From Deltaproteobacteria bacterium (GTDB lineage Bacteria; Myxococcota; XYA12-FULL-58-9): DNA of 64,000 nt. The notes under the pieces were generated by a model. That model was not told the origin of the DNA. It saw only the letters and a list, made by a program, of their open reading frames with translations, and did no database searches. This document shows, in pieces, positions 35,408 through 43,821 of the stretch. How positions within the stretch are numbered: position 1 is the stretch's first letter; every line of letters begins with the position of its first letter. A program made the translations under genes and the position numbers. The DNA is taken from positions 26,507 through 90,506 of the forward strand of contig JACRCV010000037.1 in NCBI GenBank assembly GCA_016218825.1, written 5' to 3'.

Positions 35408-38400
35408 TCAAGGGGCCGCGAACGCGCCGATGGAGTAGGGCGCCACACGCGTGGCGCCGTCGAAATCATCGACGACGGCACCACAGCTCGCGGCGCCGGT
35501 GCCAGGACATCCGGTGCCGGCGCCGCCGCAGAGACTCTGGCCGGCGTTGCGCCCACCTCTGGTGATCGAGGCGTCGGTTGTGCGCAGATGCCAATCGTTG
35601 TCATCGATGGTGGTAAGGTCGTCGTCGGGCCCATCCGGATCGACGAACACTTCAGCAGGGGTCAACGAGGTCACGAAGTTGCCGGCGGCGGGGATCGAGG
35701 AGGCACACAGCGCGCTCTCCATGGCAGCGGTGGTCACGATGTTGCCGCCGCCGTCGGCGTCCCAGTACACTGAGGACTGCGCGCCCACGAAGAGATTGCT
35801 GTGCATCGAGGCGGGGTCGGAGCTCGCGGAGAACTCGTACACGCCGTCGGCGTCGGCGACCAGCGCCACGAAGATGTTGTTCACGACGACCGGCGTCGCC
35901 GGGCCGTATTGGTCCCACAACAAGATCCCGCGCCCGCTGCCGCCGCCGAGGGAGGCGATCAAGGTGTTGTTGCTGATGCTCGGCGTGGCGCTCACGACCT
36001 GGACCGGAATGTGCCAGCCGCCGCCGCTGCCGCCGTAGATGACGTTGTTGCGGATGGTGACGTTGCCGACGCCGCGAACCGACACGCCACGACCGGCCTG
36101 ACTCGCGGCGCCGCTGACGACGTTCTTCTCGATGACGACGTCCGTGCATTGATAGAGATAGAGGCCGTAGCTCTCGGTCGCGGTGCTCGCGGCCGCGATC
36201 GCGTTGTTCCGGATCGCCATGGTGCCGCCGTCGCAGTTGATGCCGGAGACCGAGGCGTCGCTCGCGACCGAGATCTGATTGCCGTCGAGGACCGCGTCGC
36301 CGCCGTCGAACACGTAGACGCCGGTGTCGGAGCTGGTGATGACGTTGCCGATGACGTCGACGCGGCCGCCCCAGGAGAGCATCACCGCGGTCCGGCCGAA
36401 TTGCGCGCTGCCCGCGTCGATCACGTTGTTCAAGATCTTCGGCGCGCCGTTGTTCGTCACCTTGGAGACCGCGACCGTGGAGCTCAACGCCTGGCCGGCG
36501 TGGATCTCGTTGTTCGACAGCGTCGGGCTCGCGCCGGCCAAGATCTCGACCGCGGTGTTCCAGGTCGCGAGCGGCGCGACCACCGCCGGCTCGACGTAGA
36601 ATCCGTCGACGACGCTGGTGGCGTCGATCGCGGCGCCCACGGCGCTCACGCCGACGAGGTATCCGCCCGCGACCGTCTCCGGTCGGATCCAAGAGCGATA
36701 GAGCTTCGGATCGCGCAGCAGGAAGTCGCCGCGGTAGCCGCCGAGCAGCCGCACTCCCGGGGCCAGGTCCACCGTTTCGGCGTAAACGCCCTCGGCGACT
36801 CGCACGTCGGTGCCGACGGCGACCACCGCGAGCGCCGCCGTGAGGCTGGGCAGGGTGTTCAGGGGGTCACTCCCCGACTGGTCACCCGAGCCGCCCGGTG
36901 CCACGTAGCGGAAGTTGCCCAGCACAAACGGCGCGCTCACGGTCCACGGCGCCGCCGGGCATCCGGCCTGAACCGGGCGGACGCGGAAGCGGTACTCCCC
37001 GGCGCCGGGGATCAGCGCCTGCGCGGCCCCCCCCACCACGCTGACGCCGGCCGCGCTCCAGGTCTCGAGACCGCTCTCGGCGCTGGTGTCGACCTCGGCG
37101 TCGAAGCCCGCCCAGCCGTCCGGCTCGAAACCAAAGACCGCCGTGCCGCCGGGTTGGATGTCGGGCGGCAATCCCACCGGCACCAGGTCTCGACGTGACG
37201 CCCAGAAGGTCCGATCGCGCCCGATCGAGGCGCCGTTGCCGTTCGTGGCGATGACCCGCACCACGTATTCGGTCCCGAGCGCCACCGGGCTGCCGGCCGC
37301 GAGAGCCGTCCGAGCGCCCAGCGTGTCGGCCACGGTCGGAAACACGGTGCCGGAAAGAGGCGGCTGGTCCGAGGTGGTCCCGAGCTGGAGCTGTTGGCTG
37401 CCGGTGTCCGGCGAGTGGACGAGGAGCCAGCCGGTTTCATCGGTGCACCAGCCGAGCTCTGCAGCGGTGACCAGGGGAACCCGAACGCCGGGCGCGTAGT
37501 TGTCCGCGGTGTCGAACGCGAAGAAGGCGTAGTCATAGGGCGGCGACGAGGCATCGAGGTCCACCAGCGCGCCAGTCAAGGTGACGCCGATGACCTCGGC
37601 GGCGCCGATGGTCGCACCCACCGCGTACGCGGTCCCTTGCGCGGGGGTCTCGGTGATGACCACCCCGGCTTTGCGCAGCACCAGGACGCCTGCGAAGTCC
37701 GAGTCCGCGGGGTTGGTCCAGCGGAGCTCCGTGCGCCCGTCCGCGACGTGGTCGACCAGGATGGCGCGCACTGCCGCCGGCGGCGTCTTGGCGTTGGCGA
37801 GCGCGAAGCTCGCGGCGGTGACCGGCTGCGAGGGCGAGCCGAAGCTGTCGGTCAGCGTCAGCCGCAACCGGGCGGTCGGTCGATCGACCCTGGCTTCGGG
37901 CAGAGCGGCCGAATCCCAGGTCAGGTTGTAGTCCACTCCCGAGGGCGAGCTGGCGAGCGCCGACAGCGTGCCGCCGGGGAAGTTGCTGCCGAGACCGGCG
38001 GTCCGTGGGATGTCGATGGCGTCGCTGAAGTCCCCGGACAGCGACAGCTCTACCTTCGTGACCTGAACCGGGTCGCTCGAGCTGTCCGCGACCGCGAACC
38101 GTAGCAGCGCCAGCCCGGTGACGACGTTGTCGTCGACGGTGAACGACGCGATCTGGGGCGCGTCGTTGCCGAAGGCAAAGAGGTCGGTGTCGACCGGCTG
38201 CCCGGCGCCGGTGTCACGGGGCGTAACTCGGAGGCGGACGTCGTCGCGATACGCGCTCGAGCCGAGTTGGGCCGCGGCGTCCCAGGTCACGACCGCGGCC
38301 AGCCCCTCGGGGGAGCTCGGCACCGTGAGCGGCGCGGCGTCGGCAGGTTGAGACTGGCCGCCCGTAGTAACCTCAATCTGCAGCTGCACGAAGTCGCCCT

Positions 38401-38632
38401 CGGCATCGACGACGACCAGCGGCACGGACACCGAGCTGAGGGCGCGGGCGACGTTGCCGAGGACCACGTTGGGCGGCTGGTTGGCGTCGCTCGGCACGCA
38501 ACGCCCGAGGCGGCAAGAGGAGCCGGTCGGGCACTCGATGGTCTCGAGGCACGAGATCCGTGTGCCTTCGGGCACCTGCAGATCTGGCGCGCACCCTGCG
38601 GCCAGGGGCAAGGCGAGCCAGAGACCTCTCAT
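35408..38632 (-). CDS. Large lipoprotein with fibronectin/Ig-like and right-handed beta-helix domains
   Basis: 1074 residues. The signal peptide ends in lipobox LAAGC at Cys14, then a short Cys pattern (CLETIECPTGSSCRLGRC). Residues about 50-580 consist of beta-sandwich repeats. Residues about 590-1000 form a right-handed beta-helix (repeats such as NNEIHAG, LNNVIDAG, GNVITSSDTGVYV, RNNVIYGG, SNNTLIAS, VNNIFVAL), like pectate-lyase/DUF1565-type surface proteins. The end resembles that of the giant lipoprotein at 55-59 kb (DxxxTRVAPYSIGAF), so they are distant relatives. Surface-exposed; carbohydrate binding or lysis is possible but unproven. Confidence 0.85.
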   Translation of the reverse strand: MRGLWLALPLAAGCAPDLQVPEGTRISCLETIECPTGSSCRLGRCVPSDANQPPNVVLGNVARALSSVSVPLVVVDAEGDFVQLQIEVTTGGQSQPADAAPLTVPSSPEGLAAVVTWDAAAQLGSSAYRDDVRLRVTPRDTGAGQPVDTDLFAFGNDAPQIASFTVDDNVVTGLALLRFAVADSSSDPVQVTKVELSLSGDFSDAIDIPRTAGLGSNFPGGTLSALASSPSGVDYNLTWDSAALPEARVDRPTARLRLTLTDSFGSPSQPVTAASFALANAKTPPAAVRAILVDHVADGRTELRWTNPADSDFAGVLVLRKAGVVITETPAQGTAYAVGATIGAAEVIGVTLTGALVDLDASSPPYDYAFFAFDTADNYAPGVRVPLVTAAELGWCTDETGWLLVHSPDTGSQQLQLGTTSDQPPLSGTVFPTVADTLGARTALAAGSPVALGTEYVVRVIATNGNGASIGRDRTFWASRRDLVPVGLPPDIQPGGTAVFGFEPDGWAGFDAEVDTSAESGLETWSAAGVSVVGGAAQALIPGAGEYRFRVRPVQAGCPAAPWTVSAPFVLGNFRYVAPGGSGDQSGSDPLNTLPSLTAALAVVAVGTDVRVAEGVYAETVDLAPGVRLLGGYRGDFLLRDPKLYRSWIRPETVAGGYLVGVSAVGAAIDATSVVDGFYVEPAVVAPLATWNTAVEILAGASPTLSNNEIHAGQALSSTVAVSKVTNNGAPKILNNVIDAGSAQFGRTAVMLSWGGRVDVIGNVITSSDTGVYVFDGGDAVLDGNQISVASDASVSGINCDGGTMAIRNNAIAAASTATESYGLYLYQCTDVVIEKNVVSGAASQAGRGVSVRGVGNVTIRNNVIYGGSGGGWHIPVQVVSATPSISNNTLIASLGGGSGRGILLWDQYGPATPVVVNNIFVALVADADGVYEFSASSDPASMHSNLFVGAQSSVYWDADGGGNIVTTAAMESALCASSIPAAGNFVTSLTPAEVFVDPDGPDDDLTTIDDNDWHLRTTDASITRGGRNAGQSLCGGAGTGCPGTGAASCGAVVDDFDGATRVAPYSIGAFAAP

Positions 38633-38755
38633 CGTACGTACTCTCTCGACCTGGCGGCCGCGGCGTGTGCGGTGGCAAGCGCTGCTGACCGCCGCCCTAT
38701 TCTGCCCGAAGCCGAGGCTCTGAGGCTAGATGTCGTGGCACGCGGAACCAGTGGC

Positions 38756-41575
38756 TCACAGATACTGGTGGCAGTTGTCGGAGCCGCAGCCGGCGGGCGG
38801 CGAGCCCCAGCGCAACGGCACGACCCGGGCCCCCGGGAAGCTCGACTCGTTCGATTGCTTGATGTGGCAGGGGATCGCAGTGCAGGTCTTGGTGGCCTGG
38901 TTGTAGCCCGACCCGGAGAGCTGCGCCGACCAATAGTTGCCGTCGTTGCCGCTGCCCGGCGGCAATTCCGACGCGCCGCTCCAGTAGAGGGACGTCCACT
39001 GCGGTCGCGACGGCCGGCCGGTCAAGCCCGCGGGCAACGCGAGCGGCACCGACGACGGCAGCGAGGTGCGCGGATCGAAGACGACGTCACGCCGACCGTT
39101 GACGTGAGCCTTCGAGAACGCGCGCCCCGCCTTCGCCGGCGGCGTGCTCGTCGGGCCCGTGTGGCACCAGGAGCAGTCGTAGGGGTTGCTGCCGCCCAGA
39201 TCGTAAGTGCCGGTGGTGTCGAGGTAGTAGAACCCGTCCGGGCCGGTGTTCGTCGGGTCGACCGACTCGTAGTGGCAGGTCTGGCAGCTGATGACGGTCG
39301 ACGCGAACGCCCCGGGGTCGCCGTGGTACGAGCCCATGTACTTGTAGCCCGGCAGGCCGGCGAAGTGGCCGAGCTCGTCGCCGCCGGGGCTCAGCATGAT
39401 GTGGCTGTTGGCGGTGGCGCTGTCGGCGCCGCCCGACGCGTACTGCGGCGGGTTGTCGTGGCAGCCGCTGCAGCGCGGGCTCGCGAGCCCGCCGCCGTTC
39501 CACGCCGGCGATTCGATGTAGCTCGGGATCTCTTGGCCGGTGCTGTGGCAGTAGACGTTGGCGCAGGTGCCGCCACCGCCGGCGTAAGCGGCGGTCGTCG
39601 GGTTCAGCGCCTTGAGGCTGCCGCTGTCGACGCCGGGGGTATAGAGCTCCACGTCGGTTTGTCCGTTCATGTGGAAGCCCTCGTCCACCGGGTGACAGTT
39701 GCCGCAGCCGAACATGTAGTAAGGCTTGCCGTTCACGTCGTAGTCCGGTGTGACGCGGAGATCGCCGTAGGTCGCGGCCGGCGGCGCCGAGTGATCGCCG
39801 TAGTGGAGCGCGTGCGCGCCGGTCGCCGGCGCGACCGGGTGGCAGGAGCCGCACGGGAAGTTGCCGTCCAGGACACCGTTGATGTGGGTGGCCGGGTTGT
39901 CGGGGGTCAGGCCGGCAAAGAAGTGACAGGGGTTGCAGCTCGTCGGGTCGCCGAGGGCCGGATGCTCGCCGAGCGGCGGCAGGCCGTGACAGGTGCCGCA
40001 CTGCTGCTGCTCGGTGCCGCCGACCTCGGTCCAGACGGGCTCGGTCGCGCGGCCGCCACCTGCGGCGAAGCCGGCGCCGTGGCAGTAAGCGTTCTTGCAC
40101 TGCACGCCGTCGAATTGCGGGTCGGCACCGCCGTTCTTCGCGAGGTCGCCAAAAGTGAGCTCCGCCGGACGCGCGCTGTCCGCGTGCCCCGCGGCATCGA
40201 GGGTCGCGGGGACGACGTGGCACTCGTCGCAAGTGACCTGCTTGTGCCAAGCGGAGCTCTTCAAGTGCGACTGGTGCGCGCCGACGCCGCGATAGCTCGG
40301 CGACGACCGGCCGCTGGCGTCATCGGGCGGCGCCCAGAATTGCGGGATGTTCGGATCTTCGCTCCGCTTGCCGTGACAGGTGTTGCACGCGAAGGTGCCG
40401 CTGACGTCGACGACGCCGTCGATGTGCTTCGCGGGGGCGATGAAGTGGTCGTCGATGTCGATCACCGCGCCGTGGCACGTCGCGCAATCGTCGCGCTGGA
40501 CGTGCGGGTCCGGCGGCGGGTTGCCGTGACACGAGGTGCACATCGCCTGGGTGCCGTCCACCTGGGTCCACGCCGGCGCCGTGCTGTCGCCGCCGCCCCC
40601 CGCCAACGTCGCGCCGTGACAATAGGTGTTGTCGCAGCGCACGCCGTCGAACGCCGGCGCGGCGCCGTTCGTCTGCGCGAGCGCGCCCCAGCCGAGCTCC
40701 GCCGGCAGCGGGCTGTCCACGTGACCGGCGTCACCGAGCGCCGCCGGCACCAGGTGACAATCGCTGCAGGTGACCGGGTTGTGCCAGTCGGAGGTCGCGA
40801 GGTGCTGGCGGTGGGCGCCGACGCCGCGGAAGGTGGTGTCGCTGTTGCCGCGGGTGTCGGCCGGCGGCGCGGGGTTGCCGTCGCTTCCGTGGCAGGCGTC
40901 GCAGGCCATGGTTCCGACCTCGACGTGGCCGTCGATGTGGAGCTCGGGGTTGACGAAGTGGCGGTCGGCGTCGATGACGTCACCGTGGCAGAGCGAGCAT
41001 TCGCTGCGCTGTACGTGCGGCGCGCTTGGCGGCAGCGCGTGACAGGTGCCGCACGCCGCTTGGCTGCCGTCGACGACGGTCCACTCTGGGATCGTGTGGG
41101 CGCCGCCGCCCATCGTCAGGGTCGTGCCGTGACCGTAGGTGCCGGCGCACTTGCCGGCGTCGAGCGCCGGGGCGGCGCCGTCCAGCAACGCGGTGCCGGC
41201 AAAGGTCAGCTCGGCCCGCAGCACGCCCGCGTCTTCCGGCCGCTCGCCGTCGAAGTGTCCTTTCGAGCCGAGCTCGGTCGGCACGAGATGACAGGTGTCG
41301 CAGGGGATGGTCTGGTGCCAGTCGTTGTTCCGCAGGTGCGACTGGTGCGCGTCCGGCGGCGCGTTCTTGTTCCACAGGACCGGCGGCGGCGCGGGGTTGC
41401 CGTTCGTGACCGTGCCGTGGCAGCGGTAGCACGGCGGCGCCGAATCGTTCGTGGCGATCGGACGGGGGTCGGTGCACGCGCCCTGAAGCACGAACGCCGT
41501 GAGGAGACAGGAGAAACCGCAACCTCGGGGCCCGCGTCCGCGGGCGACCGTCGCTGACCAACGCATGGATGGCAC
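38756..41575 (-). CDS. Multihaem c-type cytochrome lipoprotein, 22 haem motifs
   Basis: 939 residues with lipobox LQGAC. I count 17 CxxCH and 5 CxxxxCH haem-binding motifs (the latter as in Geobacter GeoB-type cytochromes: CDNTYCH, CKNAYCH, CANVYCH, CTAIPCH, CGSDNCH). A sixth copy of the CxxxxCH type has decayed to CAGTYGH. Repeated blocks (AELxFGxLA, then FDGVxC.NxYCHGA, then CGTCHGxPP) show growth by internal duplication of about 150 residues. Such proteins conduct electrons through or along the outer membrane, for example to extracellular metals. No porin or partner cytochrome genes are adjacent. It is divergent in spacing from the thioesterase upstream. Confidence 0.92.
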   Translation of the reverse strand: MPSMRWSATVARGRGPRGCGFSCLLTAFVLQGACTDPRPIATNDSAPPCYRCHGTVTNGNPAPPPVLWNKNAPPDAHQSHLRNNDWHQTIPCDTCHLVPTELGSKGHFDGERPEDAGVLRAELTFAGTALLDGAAPALDAGKCAGTYGHGTTLTMGGGAHTIPEWTVVDGSQAACGTCHALPPSAPHVQRSECSLCHGDVIDADRHFVNPELHIDGHVEVGTMACDACHGSDGNPAPPADTRGNSDTTFRGVGAHRQHLATSDWHNPVTCSDCHLVPAALGDAGHVDSPLPAELGWGALAQTNGAAPAFDGVRCDNTYCHGATLAGGGGDSTAPAWTQVDGTQAMCTSCHGNPPPDPHVQRDDCATCHGAVIDIDDHFIAPAKHIDGVVDVSGTFACNTCHGKRSEDPNIPQFWAPPDDASGRSSPSYRGVGAHQSHLKSSAWHKQVTCDECHVVPATLDAAGHADSARPAELTFGDLAKNGGADPQFDGVQCKNAYCHGAGFAAGGGRATEPVWTEVGGTEQQQCGTCHGLPPLGEHPALGDPTSCNPCHFFAGLTPDNPATHINGVLDGNFPCGSCHPVAPATGAHALHYGDHSAPPAATYGDLRVTPDYDVNGKPYYMFGCGNCHPVDEGFHMNGQTDVELYTPGVDSGSLKALNPTTAAYAGGGGTCANVYCHSTGQEIPSYIESPAWNGGGLASPRCSGCHDNPPQYASGGADSATANSHIMLSPGGDELGHFAGLPGYKYMGSYHGDPGAFASTVISCQTCHYESVDPTNTGPDGFYYLDTTGTYDLGGSNPYDCSWCHTGPTSTPPAKAGRAFSKAHVNGRRDVVFDPRTSLPSSVPLALPAGLTGRPSRPQWTSLYWSGASELPPGSGNDGNYWSAQLSGSGYNQATKTCTAIPCHIKQSNESSFPGARVVPLRWGSPPAGCGSDNCHQYL

Positions 41576-41650
41576 CTATCGCAAGAGCCCCAACAAGGAG
41601 TATCGCGCGTAATTCCCGAGAATTGCGCTTTTTGCAAGGGGAGGCGTGAG

Positions 41651-42121
41651 TCAGGCCGAGCGCTGCGCCAGGCGTCGCTCGCGTCTGCGGATGGCGTTCT
41701 TGAAGCGGCGCTTTTCGTCTGCCGTGGCGGGAGTTACGGGTGGCACCGTGGCCGGATTGCGGTTGTCGTCGACGGCGACGAAGATGAAGTAGCCGGACAG
41801 GCAGTGCTCGCGGTGGCGGGTGTTGGCTTCTTCGCGCTCGACCCTGACGCCCACTTCCATGCTGCTGTGGCCGGTGTGGTTGACGCTGGCCCTGACGATG
41901 ACCACGTCGCCCATTCGGATCGGGCGGGCGAAGTGGAGATCGTCGACCGCGGCCGTGACCACCGGGCCGCCGCAGTGGCGGTTGGCGGCGATGCCGGCGG
42001 CGATGTCCATCCACTGCAGGATGCGGCCGCCGAAGGCGGTGCCGTGGGTGTTGGTGTCGGGCGGCAAGACCAGGTGGGTGGCCTCGACCGCCGAGTCTGA
42101 AGGGCGTCTGCGAATCGCCAT
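41651..42121 (-). CDS. Hot-dog acyl-CoA thioesterase (YciA/4HBT type)
   Basis: Predicted 156 residues from ATG 42121. The hot-dog signature NTHGTAFGGRILQWMDIAAG and the strand FARPIRMGDVVIVRASVNHTGHSSMEVGVRV match bacterial cytosolic acyl-CoA thioesterases that hydrolyse acyl-CoA to free acid and CoA. An Arg-rich C-terminus (RRRERRLAQR) follows. The upstream small gene ends 41 bases before it on the same strand, so it may be the last gene of a short operon headed by the PpiC-DsbA lipoprotein. Confidence 0.88.
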   Translation of the reverse strand: MAIRRRPSDSAVEATHLVLPPDTNTHGTAFGGRILQWMDIAAGIAANRHCGGPVVTAAVDDLHFARPIRMGDVVIVRASVNHTGHSSMEVGVRVEREEANTRHREHCLSGYFIFVAVDDNRNPATVPPVTPATADEKRRFKNAIRRRERRLAQRSA

Positions 42122-42162
42122 GCTGCGTCCCGTTCGCGCGCGACGCCGGACCACCGGCGGCG

Positions 42163-42351
42163 CTATTTGCGGTTGCGGTAGAACAACGTGATCGTGAGGC
42201 AGTGGTACTCGCTGTCCGAGCTCTGGCTCACGATCTTGTCCGTGATCTCGACCCTGTGGTGGTTCTCGGTGAGCCACCGGGTGACGACCTCCCCCAGCTC
42301 GTCACGATCTTTCTGCTTCGTGGCGCTGAATACCTTGACCCCGTCGAACAT
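42163..42351 (-). CDS. Small alpha/beta protein, 62 residues
   Basis: MFDGVKVFSATKQKDRDELG begins the 62-residue frame, followed by VVTRWLTENHH, a helix, and a final strand CLTITLFYRNR. Size and the beta-alpha-beta-beta pattern recall Cse60-like/DUF2758 small proteins, but the match is by eye only. The frame has neighbour-like codon use, a start 50 bases after the preceding gene, and a perfect hairpin 3 bases before the ATG where the ribosome site should be. Probably expressed under translational control. Function is unknown. Confidence 0.6.
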   Translation of the reverse strand: MFDGVKVFSATKQKDRDELGEVVTRWLTENHHRVEITDKIVSQSSDSEYHCLTITLFYRNRK

Positions 42352-42354
42352 GGT

Positions 42355-42374
42355 GAGACACCCCGAGTTGTCTC
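42355..42374 (-). promoter_or_regulatory. Hairpin occupying the ribosome-binding position
   Basis: On the minus strand GAGACA, 8-base loop ACTCGGGG, TGTCTC, ending 3 bases before the ATG at 42351. The only purine-rich stretch that could serve as ribosome site (GGGGGGAGA) runs into the 5' arm. Folding should mask it. Confidence 0.5.
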
Positions 42375-42400
42375 CCCCCCGTTGCCCCCTAAACGCTATC

Positions 42401-43450
42401 CTACTTGCCGAGCTCCTTGTCGATCAGTGCTTGCATCAGCGGCAGCGGCAGCACGCCCATCAGGCGGATGCCGTTCAAGAAGATCCCCGGCGTGCCGTCC
42501 AACCCCAACCGGCGGGCCTCCCTCTCGTCCACCTTGATCGCCGCCTCCGGGCGGTCGGATTCGAGGCAGGTCTCGAAGGCCTTCAGGTCCAGCCCCACCG
42601 TGACCGCGTGTTTCTTGAGGTCGTCGGCCGAGATCGCCGGGGCGCTGGCGAACAACAGGTCGTGATAGGGCCAGAACTTGCCCTGCTCGAACGCGCAGTG
42701 CGCCGCCTGAGCCGCGCCGCGGGCCTTGGCGTGTTGCGACAGCGGGAAGTCGCGGAACTGCAGCCGCAGCTTGTCGGGATAGAGGGCCTTGAGCTGGTCC
42801 ATGAGCTTGCTGGCGCGCGAGCAGTACGGGCACTCGAAGTCGGAGAACAGCACGACGGCGACCGCGGCGTCCTTGGGGCCGACCTCGGGGCCGTCGGTGC
42901 CCTTGATCTCGAAGCGCGGCAACTCCGGCACCGGGATCGCGTAGCGGACGTCGGCCTTGCTCTTCAGCTGCTCGACGAACGCTTGCAGCACCTCGCCGGC
43001 GCGCTGCATCCCCATCTGCCGCTTGATGTAGGGCGCGGCCTGCTCGAGGGGCACCGGGATCTGCTCTTTGTTGGCCTCGTAAACCCCGGCGACCTCGGCG
43101 TCGGTGGGCTCGGCGACCTTGGTTGCGACCTCGAGCTCGTAGAGCTTGTCGACCGAGAGGCTGCGCCGCTCGGCTTCGCGCTTCATCAAGGTGTCGTTGA
43201 CGACGTCGTCGACGCCGAGGAAGAGCGCGGTCAGCGCCTGCTGCCGTGTTTCGTTCTCCGCCTGCTTCATCTCGGCCTGGCGTTCGGCGGCGATGTCGGC
43301 GCGGCGAATCGGGATGCCGTCGATCGACGCCAACACCAGATCTGTCTTCTGCTCCGCGACCGCCGCACACTTCGCCGGCGGCGGCGCCTGAACCTGCCCG
43401 GCGCACCCAGCCGCGAAGCCCACCAACACCACAACGACTCTGAAGCTCAT
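42401..43450 (-). CDS. Fusion lipoprotein: SurA/PpiC-like N-domain plus DsbA-type thioredoxin
   Basis: 349 residues. Lipobox FAAGC at Cys16. Residues about 38-165 resemble the SurA/PpiC N-terminal chaperone region (LASIDGIPIRRADIAAERQ, long helices), then a DsbA/thioredoxin domain begins with AVAVVLFSDFECPYC (active-site C207-P-Y-C210) and ends with the cis-Pro loop DGTPGIFLNG. It should form or isomerise disulfides in periplasmic proteins while anchored by lipid. Given the number of Cys-rich proteins encoded in this window, this is a plausible oxidant for them (inference). Confidence 0.88.
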   Translation of the reverse strand: MSFRVVVVLVGFAAGCAGQVQAPPPAKCAAVAEQKTDLVLASIDGIPIRRADIAAERQAEMKQAENETRQQALTALFLGVDDVVNDTLMKREAERRSLSVDKLYELEVATKVAEPTDAEVAGVYEANKEQIPVPLEQAAPYIKRQMGMQRAGEVLQAFVEQLKSKADVRYAIPVPELPRFEIKGTDGPEVGPKDAAVAVVLFSDFECPYCSRASKLMDQLKALYPDKLRLQFRDFPLSQHAKARGAAQAAHCAFEQGKFWPYHDLLFASAPAISADDLKKHAVTVGLDLKAFETCLESDRPEAAIKVDEREARRLGLDGTPGIFLNGIRLMGVLPLPLMQALIDKELGK

Positions 43451-43493
43451 CGCGGCGCATCCTAGCTGGTTTGCCGCAGCCGGGCCAGGAATC

Positions 43494-43520
43494 TTGCAGG
43501 CGCGGTGCGGCCGCTATAGA
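43494..43520 (+). promoter_or_regulatory. Candidate leaderless promoter for the gene at 43529
   Basis: TTGCAG, 15 bases, TATAGA. The -10 ends 8 bases before the ATG, so transcription would start at or within one or two bases of the start codon. No ribosome site is present. Confidence 0.55.
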
Positions 43521-43528
43521 AGCGCGGC

Positions 43529-43804
43529 ATGCCCCCGGCGGACAGAGATCATCTCGAGCGCGGCGCCGCCCAACCGTCGGCCAAGGCGCCCGGCACCGGG
43601 ACCGTGGCGCTGCCGGCCACCGACCCCGGGGCGCGATCTCCCAAAGAACAGCGCGCCGACCTGCAGCGCCTGCTCTACGAGCTCGAAGGCACGCTGACCT
43701 ACATGGGCGCCTCCCACCCGCAACGCGCCGCCACCGAGGCCCGGCGCGCCCAGCTGCAGCTGATGCTGAAGCAGCTCGAAGAGGCGCTGCAGCAAAAACC
43801 CTAG
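43529..43804 (+). CDS. Small coiled-coil hypothetical protein
   Basis: 91 residues. The first 40 are polar and disordered (Pro, Ala, Gly rich); the rest is one or two amphipathic helices (LQRLLYELEGTLTYM and RRAQLQLMLKQLEEALQQ). No domain is recognised. Support for a real gene comes from the promoter, which is positioned for leaderless expression, and from codon use. It faces the minus-strand sulfatase-like gene, ending 17 bases before it. Confidence 0.6.
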   Translation: MPPADRDHLERGAAQPSAKAPGTGTVALPATDPGARSPKEQRADLQRLLYELEGTLTYMGASHPQRAATEARRAQLQLMLKQLEEALQQKP

Positions 43805-43821
43805 AGCGCCCGGCGTTTGAT

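Noticed and set aside
38267..41557. A 1096-residue plus-strand frame opposite the cytochrome gene
   Set aside because: It is the shadow of the multihaem gene, whose CxxCH motifs are unmistakable; the shadow frame is Val/Arg/Ala repeats only.
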